In this document: piece after piece, positions 7,076-14,306 of the stretch
Position numbering within the stretch: position 1 is the first letter of the stretch
Layout: each line of letters opens with the position of its first letter
DNA from: RGIG7450 sp045577655
GTDB lineage: Bacteria > Bacillota > Clostridia > RUG12999
NCBI GenBank assembly: GCA_045577655.1
Contig: JAZNIU010000054.1
Location: forward strand, 1-23,202
DNA length: 23,202 bases
Direction: 5' to 3'
Notes under the pieces: generated by a model
Seen by the model: only the letters and a program-made list of their open reading frames with translations
What the model was told of the DNA's origin: nothing
Database searches by the model: none
Translations under genes and position numbers: made by a program

Positions 7076-7089
7076 ATGGAGGCATATTT

Positions 7090-7791
7090 ATGGATTATAA
7101 GCTTATTTTACGGAAAATTTATGCACTACTCGGCATAAAAAATGATATTTATTATATAGGCGGCAGTGATGTGCTGCCCCCTCCTCTTTCAACTGAGGAG
7201 GAACAAGAGCTTATGCAACGGCTTGATGAAGACGGTGACCTTGTCCGCCAGACCCTTATTGAGCATAATCTCAGGCTTGTTGTGTATATTGCAAAGAAAT
7301 TTGAGTCAAGCGGTGTGGGTGTGGAAGATTTGATTTCTATAGGTACCATAGGGCTTATAAAAGCCATCAATACTTTTAATCCGTCAAAAAAAATTAAACT
7401 TGCAACCTATGCATCAAGATGTATTGAAAACGAAATTCTGATGCATCTCAGAAAAATAACCAACATCCGCAGCGAAATTTCTATCGAAGAGCCTCTGAAC
7501 ACCGATTGGGACGGAAACGAACTTTTGTTATCCGACATTCTCGGAACCGACAATGATGTTATAAGTAAAAACATTGAAGAAGAAACTGACCGGAAGCTTT
7601 TATATGATGCCATAAAGAAGCTGTCCCCCCGCGAAAGACGCATTATGGAGCTTCGGTTCGGGCTGACAAAACAGGGCGAAAAAACACAAAAAGAAGTGGC
7701 GGATATGCTGGGTATTTCCCAGTCCTACATATCGCGGCTTGAGAAAAAAATTCTTGACCGACTGAAAAAAGAAATAAGCCATTTGCTTTGA
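7090..7791 (+). CDS. sigE: RNA polymerase sigma factor SigE (pro-sigma-E), mother-cell specific
   Basis: This 233-residue sigma-70 family protein directs early mother-cell transcription in sporulation. It begins with an amphipathic pro-sequence (MDYKLILRKIYALLGIKND), followed by IYYIGGSDVLPPPLS, the hallmark of the sigma-E processing region. Region 2 contains HNLRLVVYIAKKFE and GLIKAINTFNPSKKIKLATY; region 4 contains the helix-turn-helix TQKEVADMLGISQSYISRLE. The pro-sequence, at about 19-20 residues, is shorter than the 27 of B. subtilis. GGAGG lies seven bases before the ATG at 7090. A terminator follows directly, so sigG, often next in Clostridia, is not here. Confidence 0.96.
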   Translation: MDYKLILRKIYALLGIKNDIYYIGGSDVLPPPLSTEEEQELMQRLDEDGDLVRQTLIEHNLRLVVYIAKKFESSGVGVEDLISIGTIGLIKAINTFNPSKKIKLATYASRCIENEILMHLRKITNIRSEISIEEPLNTDWDGNELLLSDILGTDNDVISKNIEEETDRKLLYDAIKKLSPRERRIMELRFGLTKQGEKTQKEVADMLGISQSYISRLEKKILDRLKKEISHLL

Positions 7792-7800
7792 AAAAATAAA

Positions 7801-7836
7801 AAAGCGACGGAAAATTCCGTCGCTTTTCTTTTTAAT
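7801..7836. terminator. Bidirectional terminator between sigE and the 52-residue gene
   Basis: A perfect 12-bp inverted repeat (AAAGCGACGGAA at 7801-7812, TTCCGTCGCTTT at 7815-7826) is followed by T-rich DNA on the plus strand. On the minus strand it is followed by TTTATTTTTTC. It can end both the sigE transcript and the converging secreted-protein transcript. Confidence 0.88.
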
Positions 7837-7850
7837 ATTTGTAGCAAATA

Positions 7851-8009
7851 TTAGGACCGAACAAAGTAACTAGCGATAAGATCGGGTGTAAGTTCGTCGC
7901 TTACGCCTTTTTCTGCGCTGTTGCTGTCCATCCAAGACTGAAGGTCAGCAATTTTGTTTGTTACTTTAAACTCTCTGATCTCTGCCATAGGTTTAACATA
8001 TGTTTTCAT
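7851..8009 (-). CDS. 52-residue peptide with YVKP N-terminus
   Basis: A strong ribosome binding site (AAGGAGGG, five to six bases before the ATG at 8009) opens a 53-codon frame ending at 7851. The protein starts MKTYVKPMAEIREFKVTNKI and ends LIASYFVRS. It has no signal peptide or membrane segment. The pattern MKxYxKPxxEIxxF at the N-terminus is common in small uncharacterised proteins of Clostridia and Bacteroidota; I know of no established role. Its ribosome binding site is 13 bases after the stop of the secreted-protein gene and a terminator follows, so both are probably on one transcript. It could be a regulator, an accessory peptide of the secreted protein, or a peptide-product precursor; the sequence does not decide. 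Confidence 0.7.
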   Translation of the reverse strand: MKTYVKPMAEIREFKVTNKIADLQSWMDSNSAEKGVSDELTPDLIASYFVRS

Positions 8010-8021
8010 TGCTTTCCCTCC

Positions 8022-9005
8022 TTACTGAACAACGAATTCTACAGGTGTGCCTGTTGTTTCAGCACCATCTGTATATTCAACGTATGATATTACTCTGTAT
8101 GTACCAGCATTGAAACCAACGAATCTGATACCATACATAAAGTCAGATGTCCAACCTTTTGCAGCAAATTTCGGGCCGTAGCCGCCAGGTGTTGTGAAGT
8201 CAGCCCAGTTACCGTCAACTTTCTGCTCAACTTTCATACCCATAGCTTTAACTGTTTTGCCTGCAACGGGAACAACTTTACCGAATGTGAGGTTTGTGTT
8301 AAGACCAGCGTGTGCAGGATCTTCGTCGCCTTCATATTCGCCGGAATCATAAACTTCACTTGATGTGTAAACAGCGCCTGTAGCAGGATCAGCTGCTGCA
8401 ACTGCTGTGAATGTAGGAACAACAGCGATAGCACCTTCTGTAGCAAGATCTGCAGCTACTGTAAGTGTGTATGTGTTGCCTGTCATAGCGTCTTTAACAC
8501 TTGTGCCGTTAACTGTGAGTTCAGAAAGTTCAAATCCCATGTGAGCATAGAAATTGAAAACTACTTCTGTACCAACTTCGAGAGCTGTTAAGCTGTCTGC
8601 ATCGTATTCAACATAGCCGTTAGCAACGGAAGAAGGCAATGTTACATCAAATTCTGTAACCGGTTTTACATATGTGTATGATGTAGAAGCAGCTGTAGCT
8701 ACGCCTGTACCACCAACAAGAACCTTGTATTCGCCGCTTTCAGCGTCGTCGCCTAATGTAACAATAACGTCAGCGCCTGCTGCATACTGGTCAACATACG
8801 CAATGTTTGCATCTGCAAGAGATGTTCCTGTGTATGCTAAAACAGAAAGCATAGAAGCATCTGAGTTAAGGTTAACTTCGAATTTTTTACCATCAGTTCC
8901 TTCAACTGCTGTTGTACCTGTTGCTTCATGAGCAGCAAGAGCAGAGAAAGAACAAAGCATTGCAGCCGCAATGGCTAAAGCAATAACTTTTTTGAATATT
9001 CTCAT
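8022..9005 (-). CDS. Secreted protein of unknown function, 327 residues
   Basis: An ATG at 9005 follows AAGGAGG by ten bases. Residues 1-24 (MRIFKKVIALAIAAAMLCSF, then SALA) form a clear Sec signal peptide, with cleavage after Ala24. The mature protein is rich in Ala, Thr, Val and Gly, low in basic residues and has no cysteine, typical of exported beta-sandwich surface proteins. Internal blocks such as TYRVISYVEYTDG near the C-terminus and GEYKVLVGG near 110-118 look like strands of Ig-like domains. I see no SLH repeats, LPxTG or catalytic motif, so anchoring is unknown. It has its own promoter and a ~160-base leader, and is followed by a 52-residue gene. Confidence 0.8.
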   Translation of the reverse strand: MRIFKKVIALAIAAAMLCSFSALAAHEATGTTAVEGTDGKKFEVNLNSDASMLSVLAYTGTSLADANIAYVDQYAAGADVIVTLGDDAESGEYKVLVGGTGVATAASTSYTYVKPVTEFDVTLPSSVANGYVEYDADSLTALEVGTEVVFNFYAHMGFELSELTVNGTSVKDAMTGNTYTLTVAADLATEGAIAVVPTFTAVAAADPATGAVYTSSEVYDSGEYEGDEDPAHAGLNTNLTFGKVVPVAGKTVKAMGMKVEQKVDGNWADFTTPGGYGPKFAAKGWTSDFMYGIRFVGFNAGTYRVISYVEYTDGAETTGTPVEFVVQ

Positions 9006-9173
9006 TGTCCAAGGACCTCCTTATAATAATCATTATGTAAAATACATTACCCGAACCGGTCAACCGCAAGTAACCGCCAGAGGCACATATTTTAAGTGCA
9101 CTTCGCAACAATGCACCAAATACCCGGCAAACATATCCACGCAACTAGAAAGCTTACCGAGATACTTAGATAT
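9006..9173 (-). promoter_or_regulatory. 5' leader of the second secreted protein
   Basis: About 160 untranslated bases lie between the predicted start (near 9167) and the ATG. Possible stems include GTGCA/TGCAC around 9090-9110 and a GC-rich segment at 9050-9080 containing CCGAACCGG. Near the 5' end it carries GGTAAGCTTTC (minus strand, 9158-9148), almost the same as a motif in the leader of the first secreted gene. It is not a riboswitch class I recognise. Confidence 0.35.
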
Positions 9174-9202
9174 ATTTTAGCATATTTTTTTGAAAAATGC
9201 AA
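9174..9202 (-). promoter_or_regulatory. Sigma-A-type promoter of the second secreted protein
   Basis: On the minus strand, TTGCAT (9202-9197) and TAAAAT (9179-9174) are separated by exactly 17 bp. Confidence 0.6.
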
Positions 9203-9300
9203 CAGAAAAACTATGTTGTTTTATACAATATTTGCATATTTTTTTGTGCAAAACAGACAAAGGTTTTTACCACAAGCGTTCTTGTCTGCCCACGTTATGC

Positions 9301-9329
9301 TTGACAAATACTGTCTTTTTTGATACCAT
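9301..9329 (+). promoter_or_regulatory. Sigma-A-type promoter of glyS
   Basis: TTGACA at 9301-9306 and TACCAT at 9324-9329 are 17 bp apart. Only about 27 bases separate the predicted start from the ATG, so there is no room for a T-box on this synthetase gene. Confidence 0.55.
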
Positions 9330-9363
9330 ATATATAATTGTTTCAGGAAAGGACTTGTAGGCT

Positions 9364-10755
9364 ATGTTAAACACTGATAAAACTATGGAAAAGGTTGTTG
9401 CTCTTTGTAAAGGAAGAGGGTTTGTTTTTCCCGGTTCCGAAATATACGGCGGCCTTGCAAACACTTGGGATTACGGCCCGTTGGGCGTGGAGTTCAAAAA
9501 CAACGTTAAACGCGCGTGGTGGAAAAAATTTGTGCAGGAATCTCCCTATAATGTGGGACTTGATTCCGCTATTTTGATGAACCCGCAGACCTGGGTTGCT
9601 TCCGGCCATGTGGGCGGTTTTTCCGACCCTCTTATGGACTGCAAAGAATGTAAAACCCGTCACCGTGCAGATAAACTTATTGAAGATTATGCCGCAGCAA
9701 ACGGAGAAACCGTTAATGTTGGCGGTTGGTCGGACGAGCAGATGCTTTCCTTTATAAAAGAGAAAAACATTGTTTGCCCCGAATGCGGCAAACTTAATTA
9801 TACAGACATCCGTAAATTCAACCTTATGTTTAAAACTTTCCAGGGTGTTACCGAAGATTCCAAATCGGAAATTTTCCTTCGTCCCGAAACTGCGCAGGGT
9901 ATTTTTGTCAACTTCAAGAACATTCAGCGTTCAACAAGAAAGAAACTTCCTTTCGGTGTTGGTCAGGTGGGTAAATCTTTCAGAAACGAAATTACTCCCG
10001 GCAACTTCACTTTCAGAACAAGAGAGTTTGAACAGATGGAGCTTGAATTTTTCTGTGCTCCCGGAACCGACCTTGAATGGTTCAAATACTGGAAAGACTA
10101 TTGTGTGAACTGGCTTCTTTCCCTTGGCATAAAAGAAGAAAACTTAAAACTTCGCGACCACGACCCGGAAGAGCTTTCTCACTATTCAAATGCAACAACA
10201 GACATTGAATTTCTCTTCCCGTTTGGTTGGGGCGAACTCTGGGGCATTGCCGACAGAACAGACTTTGACCTCACCCAGCATGCTAACCATTCGGGTGAAA
10301 ACATGGAATATGTTGACCCATATACAAATGAAAAGTTTATTCCTTATGTTATCGAGCCTTCACTTGGAGCTGACCGTGTTGCGCTTGCTTTCCTTGTTGA
10401 AGCATACGATGAGGAAGAGGTTGGCGAAGGAGATGTGAGAACTGTTATGCGTCTGCATCCTGCTCTTGCTCCTTACAAGGCAGCCGTTCTTCCCCTTTCC
10501 AAAAAGCTTTCGGAAAAAGCAGAAGAAGTGTTTGCAGAAATCTCCAAAGACTTTATGTGCGAATTTGACGATGCAGGCAGCATTGGCAAACGTTACCGCC
10601 GCCAGGACGAAATCGGCACACCGCTTTGTATCACATACGACTTTGAAAGCGAAGAAACCAATTCCGTTACTGTTCGTGACCGCGACACTATGCAGCAGGA
10701 ACGTGTTGCAATTTCCGAACTCCGCGATTATATCGCAAAGAAAGTTACATTTTAA
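9364..10755 (+). CDS. glyS: Glycine--tRNA ligase (homodimeric class II type)
   Basis: This enzyme charges tRNA-Gly with glycine using ATP. At 463 residues it is the alpha2 form, not the alpha2beta2 GlyQ/GlyS form. The N-terminal signature GRGFVFPGSEIYGGLANTWD is typical. Class II motifs follow: a motif 2 region with TFRTREFEQMELEFF, and motif 3 in GADRVALAF near the end of the catalytic core. A pair of Cys-x-x-Cys elements (DCKECKT and CPECGK), 48 residues apart, suggests a bound zinc in the insertion domain. The C-terminal anticodon-binding domain begins around LHPALAPYKAAVLPL. The ATG at 9364 has AAAGGAC nine bases upstream. The 3' end overlaps spmB by 11 bases on the opposite strand. Confidence 0.96.
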   Translation: MLNTDKTMEKVVALCKGRGFVFPGSEIYGGLANTWDYGPLGVEFKNNVKRAWWKKFVQESPYNVGLDSAILMNPQTWVASGHVGGFSDPLMDCKECKTRHRADKLIEDYAAANGETVNVGGWSDEQMLSFIKEKNIVCPECGKLNYTDIRKFNLMFKTFQGVTEDSKSEIFLRPETAQGIFVNFKNIQRSTRKKLPFGVGQVGKSFRNEITPGNFTFRTREFEQMELEFFCAPGTDLEWFKYWKDYCVNWLLSLGIKEENLKLRDHDPEELSHYSNATTDIEFLFPFGWGELWGIADRTDFDLTQHANHSGENMEYVDPYTNEKFIPYVIEPSLGADRVALAFLVEAYDEEEVGEGDVRTVMRLHPALAPYKAAVLPLSKKLSEKAEEVFAEISKDFMCEFDDAGSIGKRYRRQDEIGTPLCITYDFESEETNSVTVRDRDTMQQERVAISELRDYIAKKVTF

Positions 10756-11269
10756 AAAACAGCCGGCAGACTATTACGCTGCCTAAAATGCCACATATAT
10801 CCGCCAGCAGAGCAACATGCAATGTATGGCGGATATTTTTTACTTTTGCGGCCCCATATAAAAGCGCAACAGTATAAAAGGTGGTTTCTGTCGACCCCAT
10901 CATAACCGCCGCTATTCTGCCTGCATAACTGTCCGGTCCGCTGTTTTTGAGAATATCGTTTACTATGGTTATAGACCCTCCGCCCGAAACAGGTCTCAGC
11001 AGTGCAAGGGGTATCAGTTCTGCGGGCAGACCTATCAACTTCAGCGCAGGCGACAGTGCACGGGCCAAAAGTTCTATTGCACCCGACGCCTTAAGCATTG
11101 ATACCGCTACCAGTATCCCGATTATATTGGGCAGTATATCCACAAGCACACTCAGTCCCTCGCCCGCCCCCTGCACAAAAGCCAGGTAAACATCTTTTTT
11201 ACGGACAAGACCAAACAGTATGATTGACAAAATTATTATTGGGATTAAAAGTTTACTGAAATTTTCCAT
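10745..11269 (-). CDS. spmB: Spore maturation protein B (SpmB)
   Basis: SpmB acts with SpmA in the forespore to dehydrate the spore core and give heat resistance; both belong to the nucleoside-transporter-gate (Gate) membrane family. The 174-residue protein has a hydrophobic N-terminus (LLIPIIILSIILFGL) and several further membrane helices. It keeps conserved family segments such as LRPVSGGGSI (about 92-101) and MMGSTETTFYTVALLYGA (122-139). AAAAGGGG precedes the ATG at 11269. The gene starts three bases after the spmA stop codon, the standard order. Its stop codon lies inside the coding end of glyS. Confidence 0.95.
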   Translation of the reverse strand: MENFSKLLIPIIILSIILFGLVRKKDVYLAFVQGAGEGLSVLVDILPNIIGILVAVSMLKASGAIELLARALSPALKLIGLPAELIPLALLRPVSGGGSITIVNDILKNSGPDSYAGRIAAVMMGSTETTFYTVALLYGAAKVKNIRHTLHVALLADICGILGSVIVCRLFFKM

Positions 11270-11272
11270 TTG

Positions 11273-11839
11273 CTATCCCCTTTTAAAAAGTGCAATTCCT
11301 ATTAGTCCCATAACAAATGCAAAAACGGACACTATCCACACCGGCACTATTATATCGGACGGAGAGACAGACCCTGCCGCCGCCCGAAGAGAGATTATTG
11401 TTGTTGGAAGCAGCTGGATTGACGCCGTATTAAGCAGAACAAAAACTATCATTTCGTCGGTAGCTCTGCCGTCGGCATCTTTCCCCATTTCCTCCATTGC
11501 AGCAAGCCCAAAGGGAGTGGCTGCATTCCCAAGTCCCAGAATGTTTGCCGTTATGTTCAAAAGTATGTTTTTCCCCGCTCTGGAGTCGGACGGAATGTTT
11601 TTAAAAAACAATTTATACACCGGTTTTATGGCTTTTGAAAAAGATGCGATGAGTCCGCTTTCCGAAGCAATGTTCATCAGTCCATTCCACAGTGCCATAA
11701 TCCCTGCAATTTCTATGCAGGTTGTAACCGCTTCCGCCGCACCTTCGGTGGCTGCAAGCGCAACCTCCTCCCCTTTCCCCGTAAAAAGAGAGAGCACAAT
11801 TGAAAAAAGTATCATTCCTGCCCATATATAGCTGAACAT
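11273..11839 (-). CDS. spmA: Spore maturation protein A (SpmA)
   Basis: This 188-residue integral membrane protein is the partner of SpmB. The start MFSYIWAGMILFSIV is close to the family start, and the body contains NILGLGNAATPFGLAAMEEM, the strongly conserved Gate-domain segment. Several hydrophobic helices and a final FVMGLIGIALF match the expected topology. The ATG at 11839 has AGGTGAT directly upstream, with short spacing. A sigma-G-like promoter lies at 11857-11887, consistent with forespore expression; that assignment is inference. Together with spoIIGA and sigE it shows that the host makes true endospores. Confidence 0.95.
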   Translation of the reverse strand: MFSYIWAGMILFSIVLSLFTGKGEEVALAATEGAAEAVTTCIEIAGIMALWNGLMNIASESGLIASFSKAIKPVYKLFFKNIPSDSRAGKNILLNITANILGLGNAATPFGLAAMEEMGKDADGRATDEMIVFVLLNTASIQLLPTTIISLRAAAGSVSPSDIIVPVWIVSVFAFVMGLIGIALFKRG

Positions 11840-11856
11840 ATCATCACCTGTATTAT

Positions 11857-11887
11857 TTTTATGTAAAATGTTATTGCATTTATAACC
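11857..11887 (-). promoter_or_regulatory. Possible forespore (sigma-F/G-like) promoter of spmA
   Basis: On the minus strand, GGTTATA (11887-11881) and CATAAAA (11863-11857) are separated by 17 bp, loosely matching sigma-G boxes (TGNATA, then CATNNTA). No good sigma-A boxes are seen. It overlaps the divergent rnhA promoter. Confidence 0.3.
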
Positions 11888-11902
11888 AACATAATATATA
11901 AT
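11874..11902 (+). promoter_or_regulatory. Sigma-A-type promoter of the rnhA operon
   Basis: TTGCAT at 11874-11879 and a perfect TATAAT at 11897-11902 are 17 bp apart, 34 bases before the rnhA ATG. Confidence 0.7.
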
Positions 11903-11935
11903 TATATGTGAAGTTTATAAGGAGATGTTGCCGGT

Positions 11936-12403
11936 ATGACTAAACAGGTTAACATATATACTGACGGTGCTTGCAGTGGAAACCCGGGGCCCGGCGGGTT
12001 TGGGGTTATTCTCACCTGCGACGGCGTAGAAAAAGAGGTTTCCCGCGGGTTTGTTTCAACAACAAACAACCGTATGGAGCTTATGGCTGTCGTCACAGGA
12101 CTTGAAATGCTCAGATTTCCTTGCGATGTTACCCTTTATTCCGATTCAAAATATGTGGTGGACTCCATTGCAAAAGGCTGGGTTTATTCCTGGAAGCAGA
12201 ATGGTTGGAGAAAGGCAGACAAAAAACCGGCTTTAAACGTGGATTTGTGGCAAAAACTATTGCCTCTTCTTGAAACTCACAACGTCACTTTTGTGTGGCT
12301 TAAAGGCCACGCCGGCCACGAGTTTAACGAAAGGTGCGATGCCCTTGCCGTCGCAGCATATTTGGCAGAAAATCTTGAAATTGACCCGGGGGTAATGAAT
12401 TGA
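11936..12403 (+). CDS. rnhA: Ribonuclease HI
   Basis: RNase HI cuts the RNA strand of RNA-DNA hybrids during replication and R-loop removal. The 155-residue length is that of the E. coli enzyme. All catalytic positions are present: Asp10 (in YTDGACSGNPGPGG), Glu48 (NNRMEL), Asp70 (YSDSKYV), His124 (KGHAGH) and Asp135. The basic handle region appears as WVYSWKQNGWRKADKKP, as in the longer E. coli-like subtype. AAGGAG lies 11 bases before the ATG at 11936. It opens an operon; its last codons overlap the TTG start of the cation transporter. Confidence 0.97.
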   Translation: MTKQVNIYTDGACSGNPGPGGFGVILTCDGVEKEVSRGFVSTTNNRMELMAVVTGLEMLRFPCDVTLYSDSKYVVDSIAKGWVYSWKQNGWRKADKKPALNVDLWQKLLPLLETHNVTFVWLKGHAGHEFNERCDALAVAAYLAENLEIDPGVMN

Positions 12404-13560
12404 TTAAACTTCTACTGAAAAAATTTGTACCCGACTATGAAAACACTTCCGACCTTACCGTGCGGGAACAATACAACATCCTGGGCGGAGTTTTGGGAAT
12501 TGTGTGCAACTTTTTCCTGTTTGTTCTAAAGCTTGTCGTGGGGCTGACCCTCAAAAGCATCAGTGTTACTTCGGATGCTTTCAACAACCTTTCGGACACC
12601 GCTTCTTCCCTCATTGTAATTGTTGGAACAAAGCTGGGCAATATGCATCCGGACGAGGAACATCCTTTCGGGCACGGCAGACTGGAATATATTTCTTCGC
12701 TTATTATTTCTTTTATAATTATGCTTGTGGGATTTGAGCTTTTAAAAAGCTCGGCAGGGAAAATCTTTTCTCCCACTCCAGTAAAATACAGCATCGGTCT
12801 GATAGTTATTCTTTCGGCATCTGTATTTGTTAAATTTTGGATGTTTTTTTACAACCGCTTTCTCGGCAGGAAAATAAGTTCGGGCGTTCTTCTGGCGGCA
12901 GCTGCCGACTCACTGAGCGATGCTGTTTCAACAGCAATTGTTATTATTTCCGTAATTGTGGGAAATTTTGTGTCTTTCCCTCTTGACGGAATAATGGGTG
13001 CGCTCGTTTCGCTGGTGGTAATGTATTCGGGGTTTGGAATTGCAAAAAATACAATCGATCTTCTGCTTGGCTCTTCTCCCGACCTTCAGACTGTGGAAAA
13101 AATAACACAGACAATTATGGACGGCGAAGGCATCTGCGGAGTTCATGATTTAATCATTCATGATTATGGTCCGGGCAGAAAAATGGCATCTGTTCATGCG
13201 GAGGTGCCCGATGACACTGACATTGTTAAAACCCACGAGATTATAGACCGGCTGGAACAGAAAATTTTCAGCGAGATGGGTATTCATATGGTTATACACA
13301 TGGACCCTGTTACCACCTTGTGTGAAACCACCAATACACTTAAGGAAATTGTCCTTTCGGTAGTTAAAGGGATTGACGACCGGCTTGGCATCCACGATTT
13401 TCGTATGACCGACGGCGAGTCGAGAATCAACCTGATTTTTGACCTGGAACTTCCTTTTGCATTGCAAAAAGAAAAAGATAAAATTGAAAAACAGATAAAG
13501 GAGCAGCTGCAAGAAAAAGATGGCAGATTTGCCGTTGTTATGACAATTGACAGCAAATAA
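12400..13560 (+). CDS. Cation diffusion facilitator (CDF) metal efflux protein
   Basis: CDF proteins export divalent metals by proton exchange. The 386-residue protein has six predicted membrane helices (about 25-220) and a cytoplasmic domain (about 230-330) starting near ICGVHDLIIHDYGPG. A further ~55-residue ferredoxin-like extension repeats the same fold (GIHDFRMTDG at about 331-340). Metal site A is read as Asn62-x3-Asp66 in helix 2 and Asp170-x3-Asp174 in helix 5. The absence of the His in helix 2 argues against a zinc-type site and is compatible with manganese exporters. The start is TTG at 12400, with GGGGG seven bases upstream, overlapping the rnhA stop by four bases; no ATG fits. Confidence 0.9.
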   Translation: MIKLLLKKFVPDYENTSDLTVREQYNILGGVLGIVCNFFLFVLKLVVGLTLKSISVTSDAFNNLSDTASSLIVIVGTKLGNMHPDEEHPFGHGRLEYISSLIISFIIMLVGFELLKSSAGKIFSPTPVKYSIGLIVILSASVFVKFWMFFYNRFLGRKISSGVLLAAAADSLSDAVSTAIVIISVIVGNFVSFPLDGIMGALVSLVVMYSGFGIAKNTIDLLLGSSPDLQTVEKITQTIMDGEGICGVHDLIIHDYGPGRKMASVHAEVPDDTDIVKTHEIIDRLEQKIFSEMGIHMVIHMDPVTTLCETTNTLKEIVLSVVKGIDDRLGIHDFRMTDGESRINLIFDLELPFALQKEKDKIEKQIKEQLQEKDGRFAVVMTIDSK

Positions 13561-13563
13561 GAT

Positions 13564-14283
13564 ATGAAAACAGTTCTTATTACAGGCGCTTCCCGCGGAA
13601 TAGGCAAAGCATGTGCAGAGCTTTTTGCACAAAAGGGCTACCGTGTCGCAACAACATATTTAAAGAGCGAAAAAGAAGCCGCAGAGCTTGAAAGAACTTA
13701 TGAAAATATTCATTTTTTCAAGCTGAATCTGGCAAACAGAAAAAATATTTTTGATGTTATAGCACAGGTTAAATCACAGTTTGGCAAAATTGACGTTTTA
13801 ATAAACAATGCCGGCATTGCACAGACAAAACTTTTTTCGGATATTACCGAGTCTGATTTAACAGATATGATTGATATAAATCTAAAAGGTGCTTTTTATG
13901 CCTGCCAGGCGGTTCTTAATGGGATGATAGACGAAAAATCGGGGAAAATAATAAATATTTCTTCCATATGGGGAATCACCGGTGCTTCCTGCGAGGTTCA
14001 CTATTCCATGGTCAAAGCGGGGTTGATAGGTCTTACCCGTGCACTTGCCAAAGAAGTTGCTTTGTCGGGAATAACCGTAAATGCCATTGCTCCCGGAGTG
14101 GTTGACACCGATATGATGAACTCTTTTTCAAAAGAGGAAAAGGCAGCCCTTTCGGAAGATATTCCACTTGGCAGATTTGCAACTCCGGAAGAAATTGCGC
14201 AGACTGCTTTGTTCCTTGCGGAAAAAAGCGGAGATTATATAACCGGTCAGGTAATCAGTCCCAATGGCGGACTTGTGATATAA
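13564..14283 (+). CDS. SDR-family oxidoreductase, FabG-like
   Basis: This 239-residue short-chain dehydrogenase has the nucleotide motif TGASRGIG at 7-14, NNAG at 81-84, and the catalytic Ser134, Tyr147 and Lys151 (HYSMVKAG). The C-terminus GQVISPNGGLVI resembles 3-oxoacyl-ACP reductases. The Arg in the first loop favours NADPH. It lacks the fatty-acid cluster neighbours expected of the main fabG, so the substrate is uncertain. It starts three bases after the CDF stop with no good ribosome binding site, which implies translational coupling. Confidence 0.88.
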   Translation: MKTVLITGASRGIGKACAELFAQKGYRVATTYLKSEKEAAELERTYENIHFFKLNLANRKNIFDVIAQVKSQFGKIDVLINNAGIAQTKLFSDITESDLTDMIDINLKGAFYACQAVLNGMIDEKSGKIINISSIWGITGASCEVHYSMVKAGLIGLTRALAKEVALSGITVNAIAPGVVDTDMMNSFSKEEKAALSEDIPLGRFATPEEIAQTALFLAEKSGDYITGQVISPNGGLVI

Positions 14284-14306
14284 CTTTAAACTAAAGGAGA
14301 CTTTTT

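Noticed and set aside
9183..9363. T-box leader for glycyl-tRNA synthetase
   Set aside because: No GGTNCCGCG-type T-box or terminator pair is present and the predicted leader is only about 27 bases.
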